Positions 1 to 6,270 of a stretch of 6,319 bases of DNA are shown here, piece by piece. The stretch covers positions 1-6,319 of the forward strand of contig CAMGRB010000087.1 of NCBI GenBank assembly GCA_946061315.1, given 5' to 3'. Both the position numbers and the translations under genes were made by a program. The notes beneath the pieces are model-generated. The model ran no database searches, was not told where the DNA came from, and worked only from the letters and a program-made list of their open reading frames with translations. The DNA is from an uncultured Clostridia bacterium. Lineage in GTDB: Bacteria > Bacillota > Clostridia > Oscillospirales > CAG-272. Within the stretch, counting starts at the first letter, position 1. The number at the start of each line of letters is the position of its first letter.

Positions 1-386
1 CTTATTCTCGGTGTGAAATTCGGTGCGTCGGGCTCAAACTCCCTCGTTCTCAAACCGTGGCTCATACTTTTGCCCGCTTTTAAGGAATTATAAATAGTAT
101 CGGTCTGGTCGCCGTTTGTAACTATTAACGTATTATTGTACTTTTTAACCGCCGAATAGATTATGAGAGAGGGGTCCTCTACCTTTGAATCGTCGTACGG
201 CTCGGTATAAACCGCACCGTCCTTCTTTGTGAATATGCGGTTACGGCTGTTTGCGCTTCTGCCCATTATGAAATATGCGCAAACGGCGTATTTTCCGTCC
301 TCGCTTTTTCCGACTATTATTCCTCTGCCGGGATAGGTGTTATCTTTAAGAAGCTCTTTTACGGGGTTTATTTTGTAAATATCCAT
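1..386 (-). CDS. purO: PurO-type IMP cyclohydrolase, C-terminus missing (window edge)
   Basis: Minus-strand reading frame opening at ATG 386-384 and still open at base 1, giving 128 residues ([20 protein letters not shown]...). The pattern GR (20-21), IIVGK (23-27), CAYFIMGRSANSRNR (36-50) and IVTNGDQTD (88-96) matches the IMP cyclohydrolase family first described as archaeal PurO (COG3363/PF07826 type), as I recall it: an early GR..VG, then AY...RS...NR. The family closes FAICAR to IMP, the last step of the purine pathway, and is unrelated to the cyclohydrolase domain of bifunctional PurH. The start is firm: AGGAGA lies at 396-401 just upstream, and the ATG shares its A with the purN stop (TAATG), implying translational coupling. 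It is the sixth gene of the pur operon; the rest lies outside the window. A separate AICAR transformylase gene would be expected nearby, but that is inference. Confidence 0.82.
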   Translation of the reverse strand, partial: MDIYKINPVKELLKDNTYPGRGIIVGKSEDGKYAVCAYFIMGRSANSRNRIFTKKDGAVYTEPYDDSKVEDPSLIIYSAVKKYNNTLIVTNGDQTDTIYNSLKAGKSMSHGLRTREFEPDAPNFTPRI

Positions 387-994
387 TACTTTTTCTCCTC
401 TGTTATCCGTTTGCAAACCTTTTCGCACGATGCGGGGAGTATTATCCACTCCGCCTGCTCCATTATTCTCTTTTGCAGAGTTTCGGGCGTATCTCCCTCT
501 TGTACCTCGACCGCCTTTTGCATTATTATCTTGCCTCCGTCGGGTACCTCGTTTACGTAGTGAACGGTTGCACCGCTTACCTTGACGCCATAGTCAAGCG
601 CCGCACGGTGTACTTTAAGTCCGTAAAAACCCTCGCCGCAAAACGACGGTATGAGAGAGGGGTGGACGTTTATTATTCTCTCTTTATAGTGGGACGTAAA
701 GCTTTCGCTCAAAATGCACATAAAACCTGCAAGGACTATAAGGTCGATATTGTGAGCGTCAAGAATTTTTATTATTTCTTTCTCAAACTCCTGCCTTGTG
801 CGTCCGTCCTTTGTGACAACGGCGGTTTCTATATTCTCTTTTTCGGCTCTTTTGAGTGCGTATGCGTCCTCTTTATTTGAGATGACTATTTTTACCGTGC
901 CGCTTTTTATAATTCCGCTTTTCTCGGCGTCTATGATAGCTTGCAGATTGGTGCCGCCGCCCGATACCAAAACGGCAATATTGGCCTTTAACAT
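386..994 (-). CDS. purN: Phosphoribosylglycinamide formyltransferase (GART, PurN)
   Basis: 202 residues, a normal length for PurN. It transfers the formyl group of 10-formyl-tetrahydrofolate to GAR, giving FGAR, the third step of IMP synthesis, in the cytoplasm. Visible motifs: the phosphate-binding loop SGGGTN (11-16); the catalytic NVHPSLIP segment with Asn109 and His111; and YVNEVPDGG with Asp152. These correspond to the Asn/His/Asp triad (N106, H108, D144) of E. coli PurN. The segment [13 protein letters not shown] (117-129) is the PSF/YG variant of the loop. The ATG at 994-992 lies inside the end of purM (7-nt overlap, ATGTTAA), with GGAG at 1003-1006. The stop (388-386) overlaps the next start by one base. 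Because it consumes 10-formyl-THF, it is a sensible target of the ZTP riboswitch at the operon head. All key residues are intact. Confidence 0.97.
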   Translation of the reverse strand: MLKANIAVLVSGGGTNLQAIIDAEKSGIIKSGTVKIVISNKEDAYALKRAEKENIETAVVTKDGRTRQEFEKEIIKILDAHNIDLIVLAGFMCILSESFTSHYKERIINVHPSLIPSFCGEGFYGLKVHRAALDYGVKVSGATVHYVNEVPDGGKIIMQKAVEVQEGDTPETLQKRIMEQAEWIILPASCEKVCKRITEEKK

Positions 995-2025
995 AATACA
1001 ACTCCGTCGTCGGACCTTACTATCTCGCCGATTACGTAAGCGTCCTTGCCGTTTTCTTTGAGGGTGGCAATTGCCTTATCTGCGTCCTCTTTTGATACGA
1101 TAACGCTCATTCCGACACCCATATTAAACGTGTTGAACATATCTCTTTCGGATATTTTGCCAACGCTCTTTATAAGGTCGAATATAGGAAGGACCTTTAC
1201 GCTCTTTTTATCTATTTTTGCGCCGTATCCCTTGGGAATGCTTCTCGGTATATTCTCGTAAAAGCCGCCGCCCGTGATGTGTGAAACGCCCTTTACTTTA
1301 ACCTTTTCAAAAAGTGCAAGCATGGGCTTTACGTATATCTCGGTAGGGGTAAGAAGCGTGTTTATAAGGGTATCTCCGAGCTCTTGTGAATATGCGTTAA
1401 GATCGGCGTTTTCAACGTCGAAAACCTTGCGCACGAGTGAGAAGCCGTTTGAGTGAACGCCGCTTGAGGGCAACGCTATTACAACGTCCCCCTCGGTTAT
1501 TTTTGAATTGTCTATTATTTTGTCCTTATCAACGACACCGACGGAAAATCCCGCAAGGTCGTATTCGTCTATCGGGTAAAAGCCCGGCATCTCGGCGGTT
1601 TCTCCGCCTATGAGCGCCGCACCGGACATAACGCAACCGTCTGCCACGCCTTTTACTATATCTGCAATTCTTTCGGGTATATTTTTACCGCAGGCGATAT
1701 AGTCAAGGAAGAAAAGCGGTTTTGCGCCGCAGCAGATTATATCGTTTACGCACATTGCAACGCAGTCAATACCGACGGTGTCGTGCTTGTCTGCAAGGAA
1801 TGCCATTTTAAGCTTCGTTCCGACCCCGTCCGTTCCGCTGACAAGTACGGGCTTTGAAATGCCCGTTAAGTCAAGCTCGAAAAGTCCTCCGAAGCCGCCT
1901 ATATCGGACGCGACGCCCTTTGCAAACGTTTTTGCAATATGCTGTTTCATAAGCTCTACCGCTTTGTAGCCTGCGGTTATATCGACTCCTGCCGCCGCAT
2001 AGCTTTCCGATCTTGAATTTTTCAT
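988..2025 (-). CDS. purM: Phosphoribosylformylglycinamidine cyclo-ligase (AIR synthetase, PurM)
   Basis: 345 residues, the usual length. It uses ATP to close FGAM into AIR, the imidazole-forming fifth step. Visible PurM/PurL-superfamily motifs: [12 protein letters not shown] (62-73), the glycine-rich ATP and substrate region; [20 protein letters not shown] (90-109); [16 protein letters not shown] (135-150); and the C-terminal [13 protein letters not shown] (249-261). The N-terminal [19 protein letters not shown] (8-26) is also typical. The start at 2025 forms an ATGA junction with the purF stop (4-nt overlap) and is preceded by GGAGGAACGAG at 2026-2036, so the two are probably translationally coupled. 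The stop overlaps purN by 7 nt. An alternative is the related enzyme PurL, but the length and motif order fit PurM. Nothing is broken. Confidence 0.98.
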   Translation of the reverse strand: MKNSRSESYAAAGVDITAGYKAVELMKQHIAKTFAKGVASDIGGFGGLFELDLTGISKPVLVSGTDGVGTKLKMAFLADKHDTVGIDCVAMCVNDIICCGAKPLFFLDYIACGKNIPERIADIVKGVADGCVMSGAALIGGETAEMPGFYPIDEYDLAGFSVGVVDKDKIIDNSKITEGDVVIALPSSGVHSNGFSLVRKVFDVENADLNAYSQELGDTLINTLLTPTEIYVKPMLALFEKVKVKGVSHITGGGFYENIPRSIPKGYGAKIDKKSVKVLPIFDLIKSVGKISERDMFNTFNMGVGMSVIVSKEDADKAIATLKENGKDAYVIGEIVRSDDGVVLC

Positions 2026-3461
2026 CTCGTTCCTCCAACTTCGGATATTTTATGTTCAAATTTACTCTTTTCGGAAATTTCGGATACCTTGGTGGGATAT
2101 GAGCCGTCAAAGCAAGCGGTACAGTATCCCTTGCATTTTCCCGCCGAAGCCATACGCTTTGCGTCGGGAATGCTTAAATATCCGAGGCTGTCAACTCCTA
2201 TTATCTTTGCTATTTCGTCAACGGTGTGATTGCAAGCGATAAGCATATCCCTTGAATCTATGTCCGTGCCGTAGTAGCAGGGATTGAGGAACGGCGGTGC
2301 CGATATGCGCATATGTATTTCCTTTGCTCCCGCGTCCCTTAAAAGCTTGACTATTCTTGCGCTTGTCGTTCCTCTTACTATGGAGTCGTCTATTAAAACT
2401 ATTCTCTTTCCCTTTACCGTATCGACAACGGGATTGAGCTTTATTTTTACCTTGTCCTCGCGTGCGCTCTGCCCGGGGGCTATAAATGTACGACCTATAT
2501 ACTTGTTCTTTATAAGACCGACGCCGTACGGTATTCCCGACTGTTTTGAGAAGCCTATTGCCGCATCAATTCCCGAATCGGGCACGCCTATAACGACGTC
2601 TGCCTGAACGGGATGGTCTATTGCAAGGAGCGCACCTGCCCTTGCCCTTGCGGCGTGAACGGAACAACCCTCTATGACGGAATCGGGACGGGCAAAATAT
2701 ATGTACTCGAAAACGCAGAACGATTCCTTTACTTTTCCGCAATGCTCCGTCATTGATTTTACGCCGTCTTTTGAAAATACGAGTATTTCGCCGGGCAAAA
2801 GATCTCTTATAAGAGTTGCACCGACCGCGTCAAGCGCGCAGCTTTCGCTTGCAACGACGTAAGCTCCGTCGGAGCGTTGACCGTAGCAAAGCGGTCTGAA
2901 GCCGTTTTCGTCCCTTACCGCTATCAATTTTGAAGGCGACGAGATAACGAGCGAGTAAGCGCCCTTTACCGTATTCATGGCACGGCTGACGGCTTCCTCT
3001 ATGCTTTGCGCATTAAGGCGCTCTTTCGTTATGATATATGAAATTACCTCGGTATCGCTCGTGGTCTGAAATATAGAGCCTTGAAGCTCAAGCTCTCCGC
3101 GAAGCTCGGCGGAATTGACGAGATTTCCGTTATGGGCAAGTGCAAGTCTGCCTTTTATATGGTTTATTACTATCGGCTGGGCGTTTGTTCTGTCGTTACA
3201 ACCCGTTGTGCCGTAACGGACGTGACCTACCGCAATATTTCCCTCGCCAAGACCTGTAAGTACCGTCGGAGTAAAAACGTCGTTTACAAGCCCTACGTCC
3301 TTATACGTACGGAATATTCCGTCGTCGTTTACCACTATGCCGCAGCTCTCCTGTCCTCTGTGTTGAAGGGCGTACAAGCCGTAATAAACGGATGCGGCAA
3401 CGTCTGTTCTCTCGCTTGAAAATATGCCGAATACTCCGCATTCCTCGTGCAAATTCGACAT
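2022..3461 (-). CDS. purF: Amidophosphoribosyltransferase (glutamine PRPP amidotransferase, PurF)
   Basis: 479 residues. It makes 5-phosphoribosylamine from PRPP and glutamine, the committed first step of purine synthesis. The N-terminal Ntn-type glutaminase begins with a 7-residue propeptide (MSNLHEE) before Cys8, which should become the N-terminal nucleophile after self-cleavage. RGQES (35-39), GHVRYGTTG (79-87), NGN (111-113) and TSDTE (134-138) complete that site. The phosphoribosyltransferase half carries the PRPP loop [12 protein letters not shown] (355-366). Cys249 (in [15 protein letters not shown]), Cys395 (NPCYYG) and Cys447/Cys450 (CTACF) match the four [4Fe-4S] ligands of the B. 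subtilis enzyme, so this is the oxygen-sensitive iron-sulfur type rather than the E. coli type. GGGAGGA at 3467-3473 serves the start; TGATG joins it to purC (1-nt overlap), and ATGA joins it to purM. Confidence 0.98.
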   Translation of the reverse strand: MSNLHEECGVFGIFSSERTDVAASVYYGLYALQHRGQESCGIVVNDDGIFRTYKDVGLVNDVFTPTVLTGLGEGNIAVGHVRYGTTGCNDRTNAQPIVINHIKGRLALAHNGNLVNSAELRGELELQGSIFQTTSDTEVISYIITKERLNAQSIEEAVSRAMNTVKGAYSLVISSPSKLIAVRDENGFRPLCYGQRSDGAYVVASESCALDAVGATLIRDLLPGEILVFSKDGVKSMTEHCGKVKESFCVFEYIYFARPDSVIEGCSVHAARARAGALLAIDHPVQADVVIGVPDSGIDAAIGFSKQSGIPYGVGLIKNKYIGRTFIAPGQSAREDKVKIKLNPVVDTVKGKRIVLIDDSIVRGTTSARIVKLLRDAGAKEIHMRISAPPFLNPCYYGTDIDSRDMLIACNHTVDEIAKIIGVDSLGYLSIPDAKRMASAGKCKGYCTACFDGSYPTKVSEISEKSKFEHKISEVGGTR

Positions 3462-4174
3462 CAGTTTCCTCCCATAAGACGACGCATCATCTCATTGTAA
3501 GCGTCCTCTACTCCACCGAGATCTCTGCGGAAGCGGTCCTTATCGAGCTTTTCACCCGTAGTGCTGTCCCAGAATCTGCAGGTATCGGGAGAGATTTCGT
3601 CTGCCAGAACTATGTTGCCGTCCGAGGTCTTGCCAAATTCAAGCTTGAAGTCAACGAGAGTTACGTTGAGCTTTTTGAAATAGTCTTTGAGCACCTCGTT
3701 TACCTTGAATGCCATTGATTTTATCTTCTCTATTTCCGCTTTGGTGGCAAGCTTCAGGGCAAGTGCGTGATAGGAGTTGAGAAGCGGATCGCCAAGCTCG
3801 TCGTTTTTATAAGAAAACTCTATTGTGGGCTCGTCGAAAACTATTCCCTCGTCTACTCCGTAACGCTTTGCGAAAGAGCCTGCGGAAATGTTTCTTATTA
3901 TTACTTCGAGAGGAACGATGGATACCTTTTTAACGAGTGTATCTCTATCGGAAAGCTCCTTTACAAAATGAGTTTCCACTCCGTGCTTTTCGAGAATCTG
4001 CATAAGGAAGTTGCTCATTTTATTGTTGATGACTCCCTTGCCCGCAATAGTTCCCTTTTTAAGACCGTTGAATGCGGTCGCATCGTCCTTGTAGGACACT
4101 ATTACGTAATCCTTATCATCGGTTGCGAATACTTTTTTCGCCTTTCCTTCATAAAGCTGTTCTGTTTTTTCCAT
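3461..4174 (-). CDS. purC: Phosphoribosylaminoimidazole-succinocarboxamide synthase (SAICAR synthetase, PurC)
   Basis: 237 residues, typical of monofunctional bacterial PurC. It joins CAIR and aspartate with ATP to give SAICAR. Visible motifs: the N-terminal nucleotide-binding [10 protein letters not shown] (7-16); the first family signature [13 protein letters not shown] (88-100); the second signature LVDFKLEFG (173-181); and [14 protein letters not shown] (190-203). It follows purE, whose product supplies its substrate CAIR, by 15 nt, and GGAGG at 4183-4187 sits 8 nt from the ATG at 4174. The stop codon TGA (3463-3461) shares its A with the purF ATG. No fusion to PurE, as seen in animal PAICS, is present: the two are separate frames. 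All expected motifs are intact. Confidence 0.98.
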   Translation of the reverse strand: MEKTEQLYEGKAKKVFATDDKDYVIVSYKDDATAFNGLKKGTIAGKGVINNKMSNFLMQILEKHGVETHFVKELSDRDTLVKKVSIVPLEVIIRNISAGSFAKRYGVDEGIVFDEPTIEFSYKNDELGDPLLNSYHALALKLATKAEIEKIKSMAFKVNEVLKDYFKKLNVTLVDFKLEFGKTSDGNIVLADEISPDTCRFWDSTTGEKLDKDRFRRDLGGVEDAYNEMMRRLMGGN

Positions 4175-4189
4175 TTTGAGTTCCTCCGT

Positions 4190-4684
4190 TTAACCGTTGT
4201 ATTTTTCTTCTATTTCTTTATTTTTTGCAAGAACCTTGCAAGCGCCAGCCTCTCTTGCCTCTTTTAATTTTTCGGCAAGGGACGGCTCGGAAAGAGCAAG
4301 AATTTCTATTGCAAGCAAAGCGGCGTTGGTTGCCCCGTCGATAGCTACTGTCGCCACGGGTATGCCCGACGGCATTTGTACTGTCGAAAGGAGCGCGTCA
4401 ACGCCACCTGTATTTTTACTTGATATGGGTATTCCTATAACCGGAAGCACCGTATTTGCGGCAACTGCACCTGCAAGATGCGCCGCCATTCCCGCTGCGG
4501 ATATAATACCGCCGAAGCCGTTCTTTTCCGCATTTTTAACGAACTCTGCCGCCTCGGTGGGTGTTCTGTGTGCAGAATACACGTGTACCTCAAAAGGCAC
4601 CCCGTACTCGTGAAGAACGTTTATGCCGCGCTCCACTATCGGAAGATCACTGTCACTGCCCATTATGATTGCGATTTTTCTCAT
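4190..4684 (-). CDS. purE: 5-(carboxyamino)imidazole ribonucleotide mutase (PurE)
   Basis: 164 residues from ATG 4684 (MRKIAIIMGSDSD...). PurE forms CAIR, the substrate of the next gene product, PurC. Visible motifs: GSDSD (9-13); YSAHRTP (36-42) with Ser37, His39 and Arg40; AAGMAAHLAG (63-72) with His69; and LLSTVQMPSGIPV. The Ser/His/Arg and His69 positions line up with S43, H45, R46 and H75 of E. coli PurE at a constant offset of 6, which points to class I (N5-CAIR mutase). The usual HLPG proline is alanine here. Class I needs PurK to make N5-CAIR, and no purK is in the window. The frame is open back to a TTG at 4726, but that lies in the terminator U-tract. The AGGAG at 4692-4696 sits just before 4684, so 4684 is the start. 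It is the first gene of the operon, under the ZTP riboswitch. Confidence 0.96.
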   Translation of the reverse strand: MRKIAIIMGSDSDLPIVERGINVLHEYGVPFEVHVYSAHRTPTEAAEFVKNAEKNGFGGIISAAGMAAHLAGAVAANTVLPVIGIPISSKNTGGVDALLSTVQMPSGIPVATVAIDGATNAALLAIEILALSEPSLAEKLKEAREAGACKVLAKNKEIEEKYNG

Positions 4685-4690
4685 TTTCGC

Positions 4691-4698
4691 TCTCCTTT
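4691..4698 (-). promoter_or_regulatory. Ribosome binding site of purE
   Basis: On the minus strand AAAGGAGA lies 6 nt before ATG 4684. It settles the purE start against the longer frame from TTG 4726. It lies outside the terminator hairpin, so the riboswitch most likely acts on transcription rather than by hiding this site. Confidence 0.85.
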
Positions 4699-4718
4699 CA
4701 GAATATGGCAATATTTTC

Positions 4719-4762
4719 AAAAACAAACAGGGCGGCTCTACCCCTTAAAGGTAGAACTGCCC
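4719..4762 (-). terminator. Riboswitch-controlled intrinsic terminator upstream of purE
   Basis: On the minus strand bases 4762-4750 (GGGCAGUUCUACC) pair with 4742-4730 (GGUAGAGCCGCCC): 12 of 13 positions pair, with one A-C mismatch at 4758/4734 and one G-U. Two more U-G pairs can close the loop to UAA. The run UGUUUGUUUUU (4729-4719) follows directly. The 5' arm GGGC (4762-4759) is also the end of the aptamer's CUGGGCA element. Folding of the ligand-bound aptamer and of the terminator should therefore exclude each other, the arrangement expected of an ON switch. Confidence 0.92.
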
Positions 4763-4830
4763 AGACGGTCGACACATGACGATTTTTGCTCCCATGCGGT
4801 TACTCCCGCCACCCGTCAGTTGCAAAAACC
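4758..4830 (-). ncRNA. ZTP riboswitch (pfl motif) controlling the pur operon
   Basis: Recognised by eye from the ZTP/ZMP riboswitch consensus, read on the minus strand. P1 is a 9-bp helix, GGUUUUUGC (4830-4822) with GCAAAAAUC (4789-4781). Next come the ACUGACG element (4820-4814) and P2, GCGG (4809-4806) with CCGC (4799-4796). The conserved GGGAGC (4793-4788) and the highly conserved CCGUCUGGGCA (4768-4758) follow. The pseudoknot is explicit: GACGG (4817-4813) is fully complementary to CCGUC (4768-4764). A short P3, UGUC (4774-4771) with GGCA (4761-4758), closes the second domain. The class binds AICAR-derived ZMP/ZTP, which build up when 10-formyl-THF is limiting, and turns on purine and folate genes. 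Its position, just after the promoter and just before a terminator and purE, fits exactly. Confidence 0.94.
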
Positions 4831-4859
4831 TTTACCGTATTTATTTTAACATTTACCGT
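4831..4859. repeat. Direct repeats TTTACCGT flanking the pur -10 box
   Basis: TTTACCGT occurs at 4831-4838 and 4852-4859 (ACGGTAAA on the transcribed strand). The copies are 21 bp apart, about two helical turns, one in the promoter spacer and one at the start of transcription. This placement suits a repressor operator, but no known regulator is assigned; chance recurrence in AT-rich DNA is possible. Confidence 0.45.
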
Positions 4860-4871
4860 TTTCTTTGTCAA
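4843..4871 (-). promoter_or_regulatory. Sigma-A-type promoter of the pur operon
   Basis: On the minus strand a perfect -35 box TTGACA (4871-4866) is followed, after exactly 17 nt, by TAAAAT (4848-4843), which matches five of six -10 consensus bases. Transcription should begin near 4836, only a few bases before the first P1 base of the riboswitch at 4830. The leader to the purE ATG would be about 150 nt. No promoter-like sequence stood out at the later junctions, which are all overlapping or nearly so. Confidence 0.88.
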
Positions 4872-4918
4872 GTGATTTTGAGGTTTATTTTTTCGGAATA
4901 AATGAAATTTTTCTCCTG

Positions 4919-4968
4919 AAATAACGTGTGAAAATCGTTATTTTGAACAATACCGCTCCAAAATAACG
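4919..4968. repeat. Cluster of three ATAACG motifs as nested inverted repeats
   Basis: AAATAACG (4919-4926) faces CGTTATTT (4936-4943) across 9 nt. The extended middle copy CGTTATTTTG (4936-4945) is a perfect 10-bp inverted repeat of CAAAATAACG (4959-4968) across 13 nt. The cluster lies between the -35 boxes of the two divergent promoters, so it could be a shared regulator-binding region or RNA/DNA hairpins. It is a visible structure with no assigned function. Confidence 0.6.
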
Positions 4969-4996
4969 TATTTTTCAATTTTTTCTTTTTCAGTTA

Positions 4997-5025
4997 TTGA
5001 TTCAACGGGAAAAATAGGGTACAAT
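4997..5025 (+). promoter_or_regulatory. Sigma-A-type promoter of the D-lactate dehydrogenase gene
   Basis: TTGATT (4997-5002, four of six consensus) and TACAAT (5020-5025, five of six) are separated by exactly 17 nt. Initiation would fall near 5032, giving a short leader of about 24 nt. The ribosome binding site AAGGAG (5044-5049) follows, 6 nt before ATG 5056. Confidence 0.8.
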
Positions 5026-5055
5026 AAACGTATAAATTCATTTAAGGAGTTTTTT

Positions 5056-6087
5056 ATGAGATTCGCTTTTTTTGACGCCAAATCCTACGACAAGCCGTCA
5101 TTTGAAAAATACGGTGCCGAGCACGGAATAGAGTTCAAATACTTTGAAACGAAATTAAACGAGGACACGGCAGAGCTTGCAAAAGGCTTTGACGGCGTGT
5201 GCGTTTTCGTCAACGACGACCTTAACGCAAACGTTATAGACAAGCTTTACGAATACGGAATAAAGGCTATTGCTCTGCGCTGTGCCGGCTACAACAACGT
5301 TGACGTGAAGCACGCATACGGCAAGATTCACATTTTCAGAGTGCCCGCATACTCTCCCTACGCAGTTGCCGAGCATACTATGGCTATGCTTCTTACCTCG
5401 ATAAGAAGAATACACAAGGCTTATATAAGAACGAGAGAGTTCAATTTCAGTCTAAACGGTATGACGGGCTTTGATCTGCACGGAAAAACCGTCGGAGTTA
5501 TAGGTACGGGCAAGATAGGAAGAATATTTATAGATATATGTAAGGGCTTCTGTATGAAGATTCTTGCATACGATAAATTTCCCGCAAAGGACACCGATAT
5601 AGAATACACGGAGCTTGACAACTTATTTGCAAAAAGCGATATAATTTCGCTCCACTGCCCTCTTACCGAAGAAACCTATCATATAATAGACGAAAAGTCC
5701 ATTTCAAAAATGAAAAAAGGCGTTGTGATACTCAACACCTCAAGGGGCGCTCTGATAGACGCCGAGGCTCTGCTTTGCGGAATAAAGGAACGACGTGTTG
5801 GCGCCGCCTGCCTTGACGTTTACGAGGAGGAGTCCGACATATTCTTCGAGGACTTTTCGGGTCACATTGTCGAGGACGACACGCTTGCAAGGCTTATATC
5901 AATGCCAAACGTATTGGTAACCTCGCACCAGGCGTTTCTTACCGAGGAGGCACTTTCAAATATTGCCGAAACGACGGTAAAAAATATATCGGAATTTTTC
6001 TCGACGGGCAGATGCGAAAACGAGCTTTGCTACCATTGCGGAAGAACGGACGACTGCAAAAAGCACCGCATTGAAAGCTGCTTCTGA
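5056..6087 (+). CDS. ldhA: D-2-hydroxyacid dehydrogenase, probable D-lactate dehydrogenase, with Cys-rich tail
   Basis: 343 residues. The family reduces 2-oxoacids to D-2-hydroxyacids with NADH in the cytoplasm; here it most likely reduces pyruvate to D-lactate, regenerating NAD+ in fermentation. Visible features: LRCAGYNNVD (74-83); VPAYSPYAVAEH (96-107); the Rossmann loop GTGKIG (150-155); Asp173 after the second strand, favouring NAD over NADP; and the catalytic set Arg230 (NTSRG), Glu259 (DVYEEE) and His291 (TSHQAF). These three sit at a constant offset of 5 from R235, E264 and H296 of Lactobacillus D-LDH, as I recall that numbering. DVYEEESDIFFED (254-266) is characteristic of the D-LDH branch, though a hydroxyisocaproate-type substrate cannot be excluded. 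The last 24 residues add Cys320, 325, 328, 334 and 342, which is unusual. It is a single gene with its own promoter, ribosome binding site and terminator, divergent from the pur operon. Confidence 0.9.
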   Translation: MRFAFFDAKSYDKPSFEKYGAEHGIEFKYFETKLNEDTAELAKGFDGVCVFVNDDLNANVIDKLYEYGIKAIALRCAGYNNVDVKHAYGKIHIFRVPAYSPYAVAEHTMAMLLTSIRRIHKAYIRTREFNFSLNGMTGFDLHGKTVGVIGTGKIGRIFIDICKGFCMKILAYDKFPAKDTDIEYTELDNLFAKSDIISLHCPLTEETYHIIDEKSISKMKKGVVILNTSRGALIDAEALLCGIKERRVGAACLDVYEEESDIFFEDFSGHIVEDDTLARLISMPNVLVTSHQAFLTEEALSNIAETTVKNISEFFSTGRCENELCYHCGRTDDCKKHRIESCF

Positions 6088-6126
6088 CGTTTTCCATCAA
6101 GGACGGATATTTACGGCACTTATGAA

Positions 6127-6167
6127 AAGGGCTGTTGCAATAAAACTTGCAACAGCCCTTGTCTTTT
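6127..6167 (+). terminator. Intrinsic terminator after the dehydrogenase gene
   Basis: AAGGGCTGTTGCAA (6127-6140) and TTGCAACAGCCCTT (6147-6160) form a perfect 14-bp stem with a 6-nt loop, 39 nt after the stop codon. The downstream tract GTCTTTT is short and interrupted. On the opposite strand the stem is followed by TTTTC, so it may also stop transcripts entering from the right. Confidence 0.85.
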
Positions 6168-6177
6168 GAAATTAGGG

Positions 6178-6255
6178 GATAGGCGGATTTAGGCGAGATG
6201 CGTTGTTTTCGCTCCGATAGGCGTACTTTGTACGTCGAGGGGCGAAAACGGCGCA
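6178..6255. repeat. Long imperfect palindrome, candidate intergenic repeat element
   Basis: Bases 6199-6215 pair with 6239-6255 over 17 positions (five of them G-T), with the core GTTTTCGC facing GCGAAAAC. After a GATA/GA internal loop, 6220-6226 (GGCGTAC) pair with 6230-6236 (GTACGTC) around a TTT loop. The block also carries the direct repeat GATAGGCG (6178-6185 and 6216-6223), and AGGCG again at 6191-6195. It is GC-richer than the flanking intergenic DNA and follows a complete terminator, so it is unlikely to be the dehydrogenase's own terminator. A REP/MITE-like dispersed element is my best guess; copy number cannot be seen here. Confidence 0.5.
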
Positions 6256-6270
6256 AGAAAAAGTCATAAG

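Noticed and set aside
3767..4267. 166-codon open frame on the plus strand
   Set aside because: It is antisense to purC and the end of purE, has no recognisable family motif, and reads as a by-product of the coding strand's codon bias. Other plus-strand frames within 473-4849 were dismissed for the same reason.
4685..4726. N-terminal extension of purE from a TTG at 4726
   Set aside because: The extension lies in the terminator U-tract and its codons would read through the ribosome binding site. The AGGAG site and PurE family alignment both place the start at ATG 4684.
4719..4830. Tetrahydrofolate or purine (guanine/adenine) riboswitch as an alternative identity for the leader
   Set aside because: The CUGACG, GGGAGC and CCGUCUGGGCA elements and the pseudoknot fit the ZTP class. 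The conserved three-way junction loops of purine riboswitches and the THF-class core are absent.
4886..4898. Possible PurR box (CCGAA core on the minus strand, upstream of the pur -35)
   Set aside because: Only the CCGAA core matches; the C after it and the flanking pattern are missing, and no second, oppositely oriented box is found at the usual spacing.
4927..4950. Possible Rex operator (TGTGAA ... TTGAACAA) upstream of the dehydrogenase gene
   Set aside because: Rex would be a plausible regulator of lactate dehydrogenase, but the half-sites do not have the symmetry or spacing of TTGTGAA-n4-TTCACAA, and the site sits far upstream of the -35 box.
5939..6256. 105-codon open frame on the minus strand
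   Set aside because: It overlaps the end of the dehydrogenase gene, the terminator hairpin and the palindrome, and its translation has no recognisable motif.
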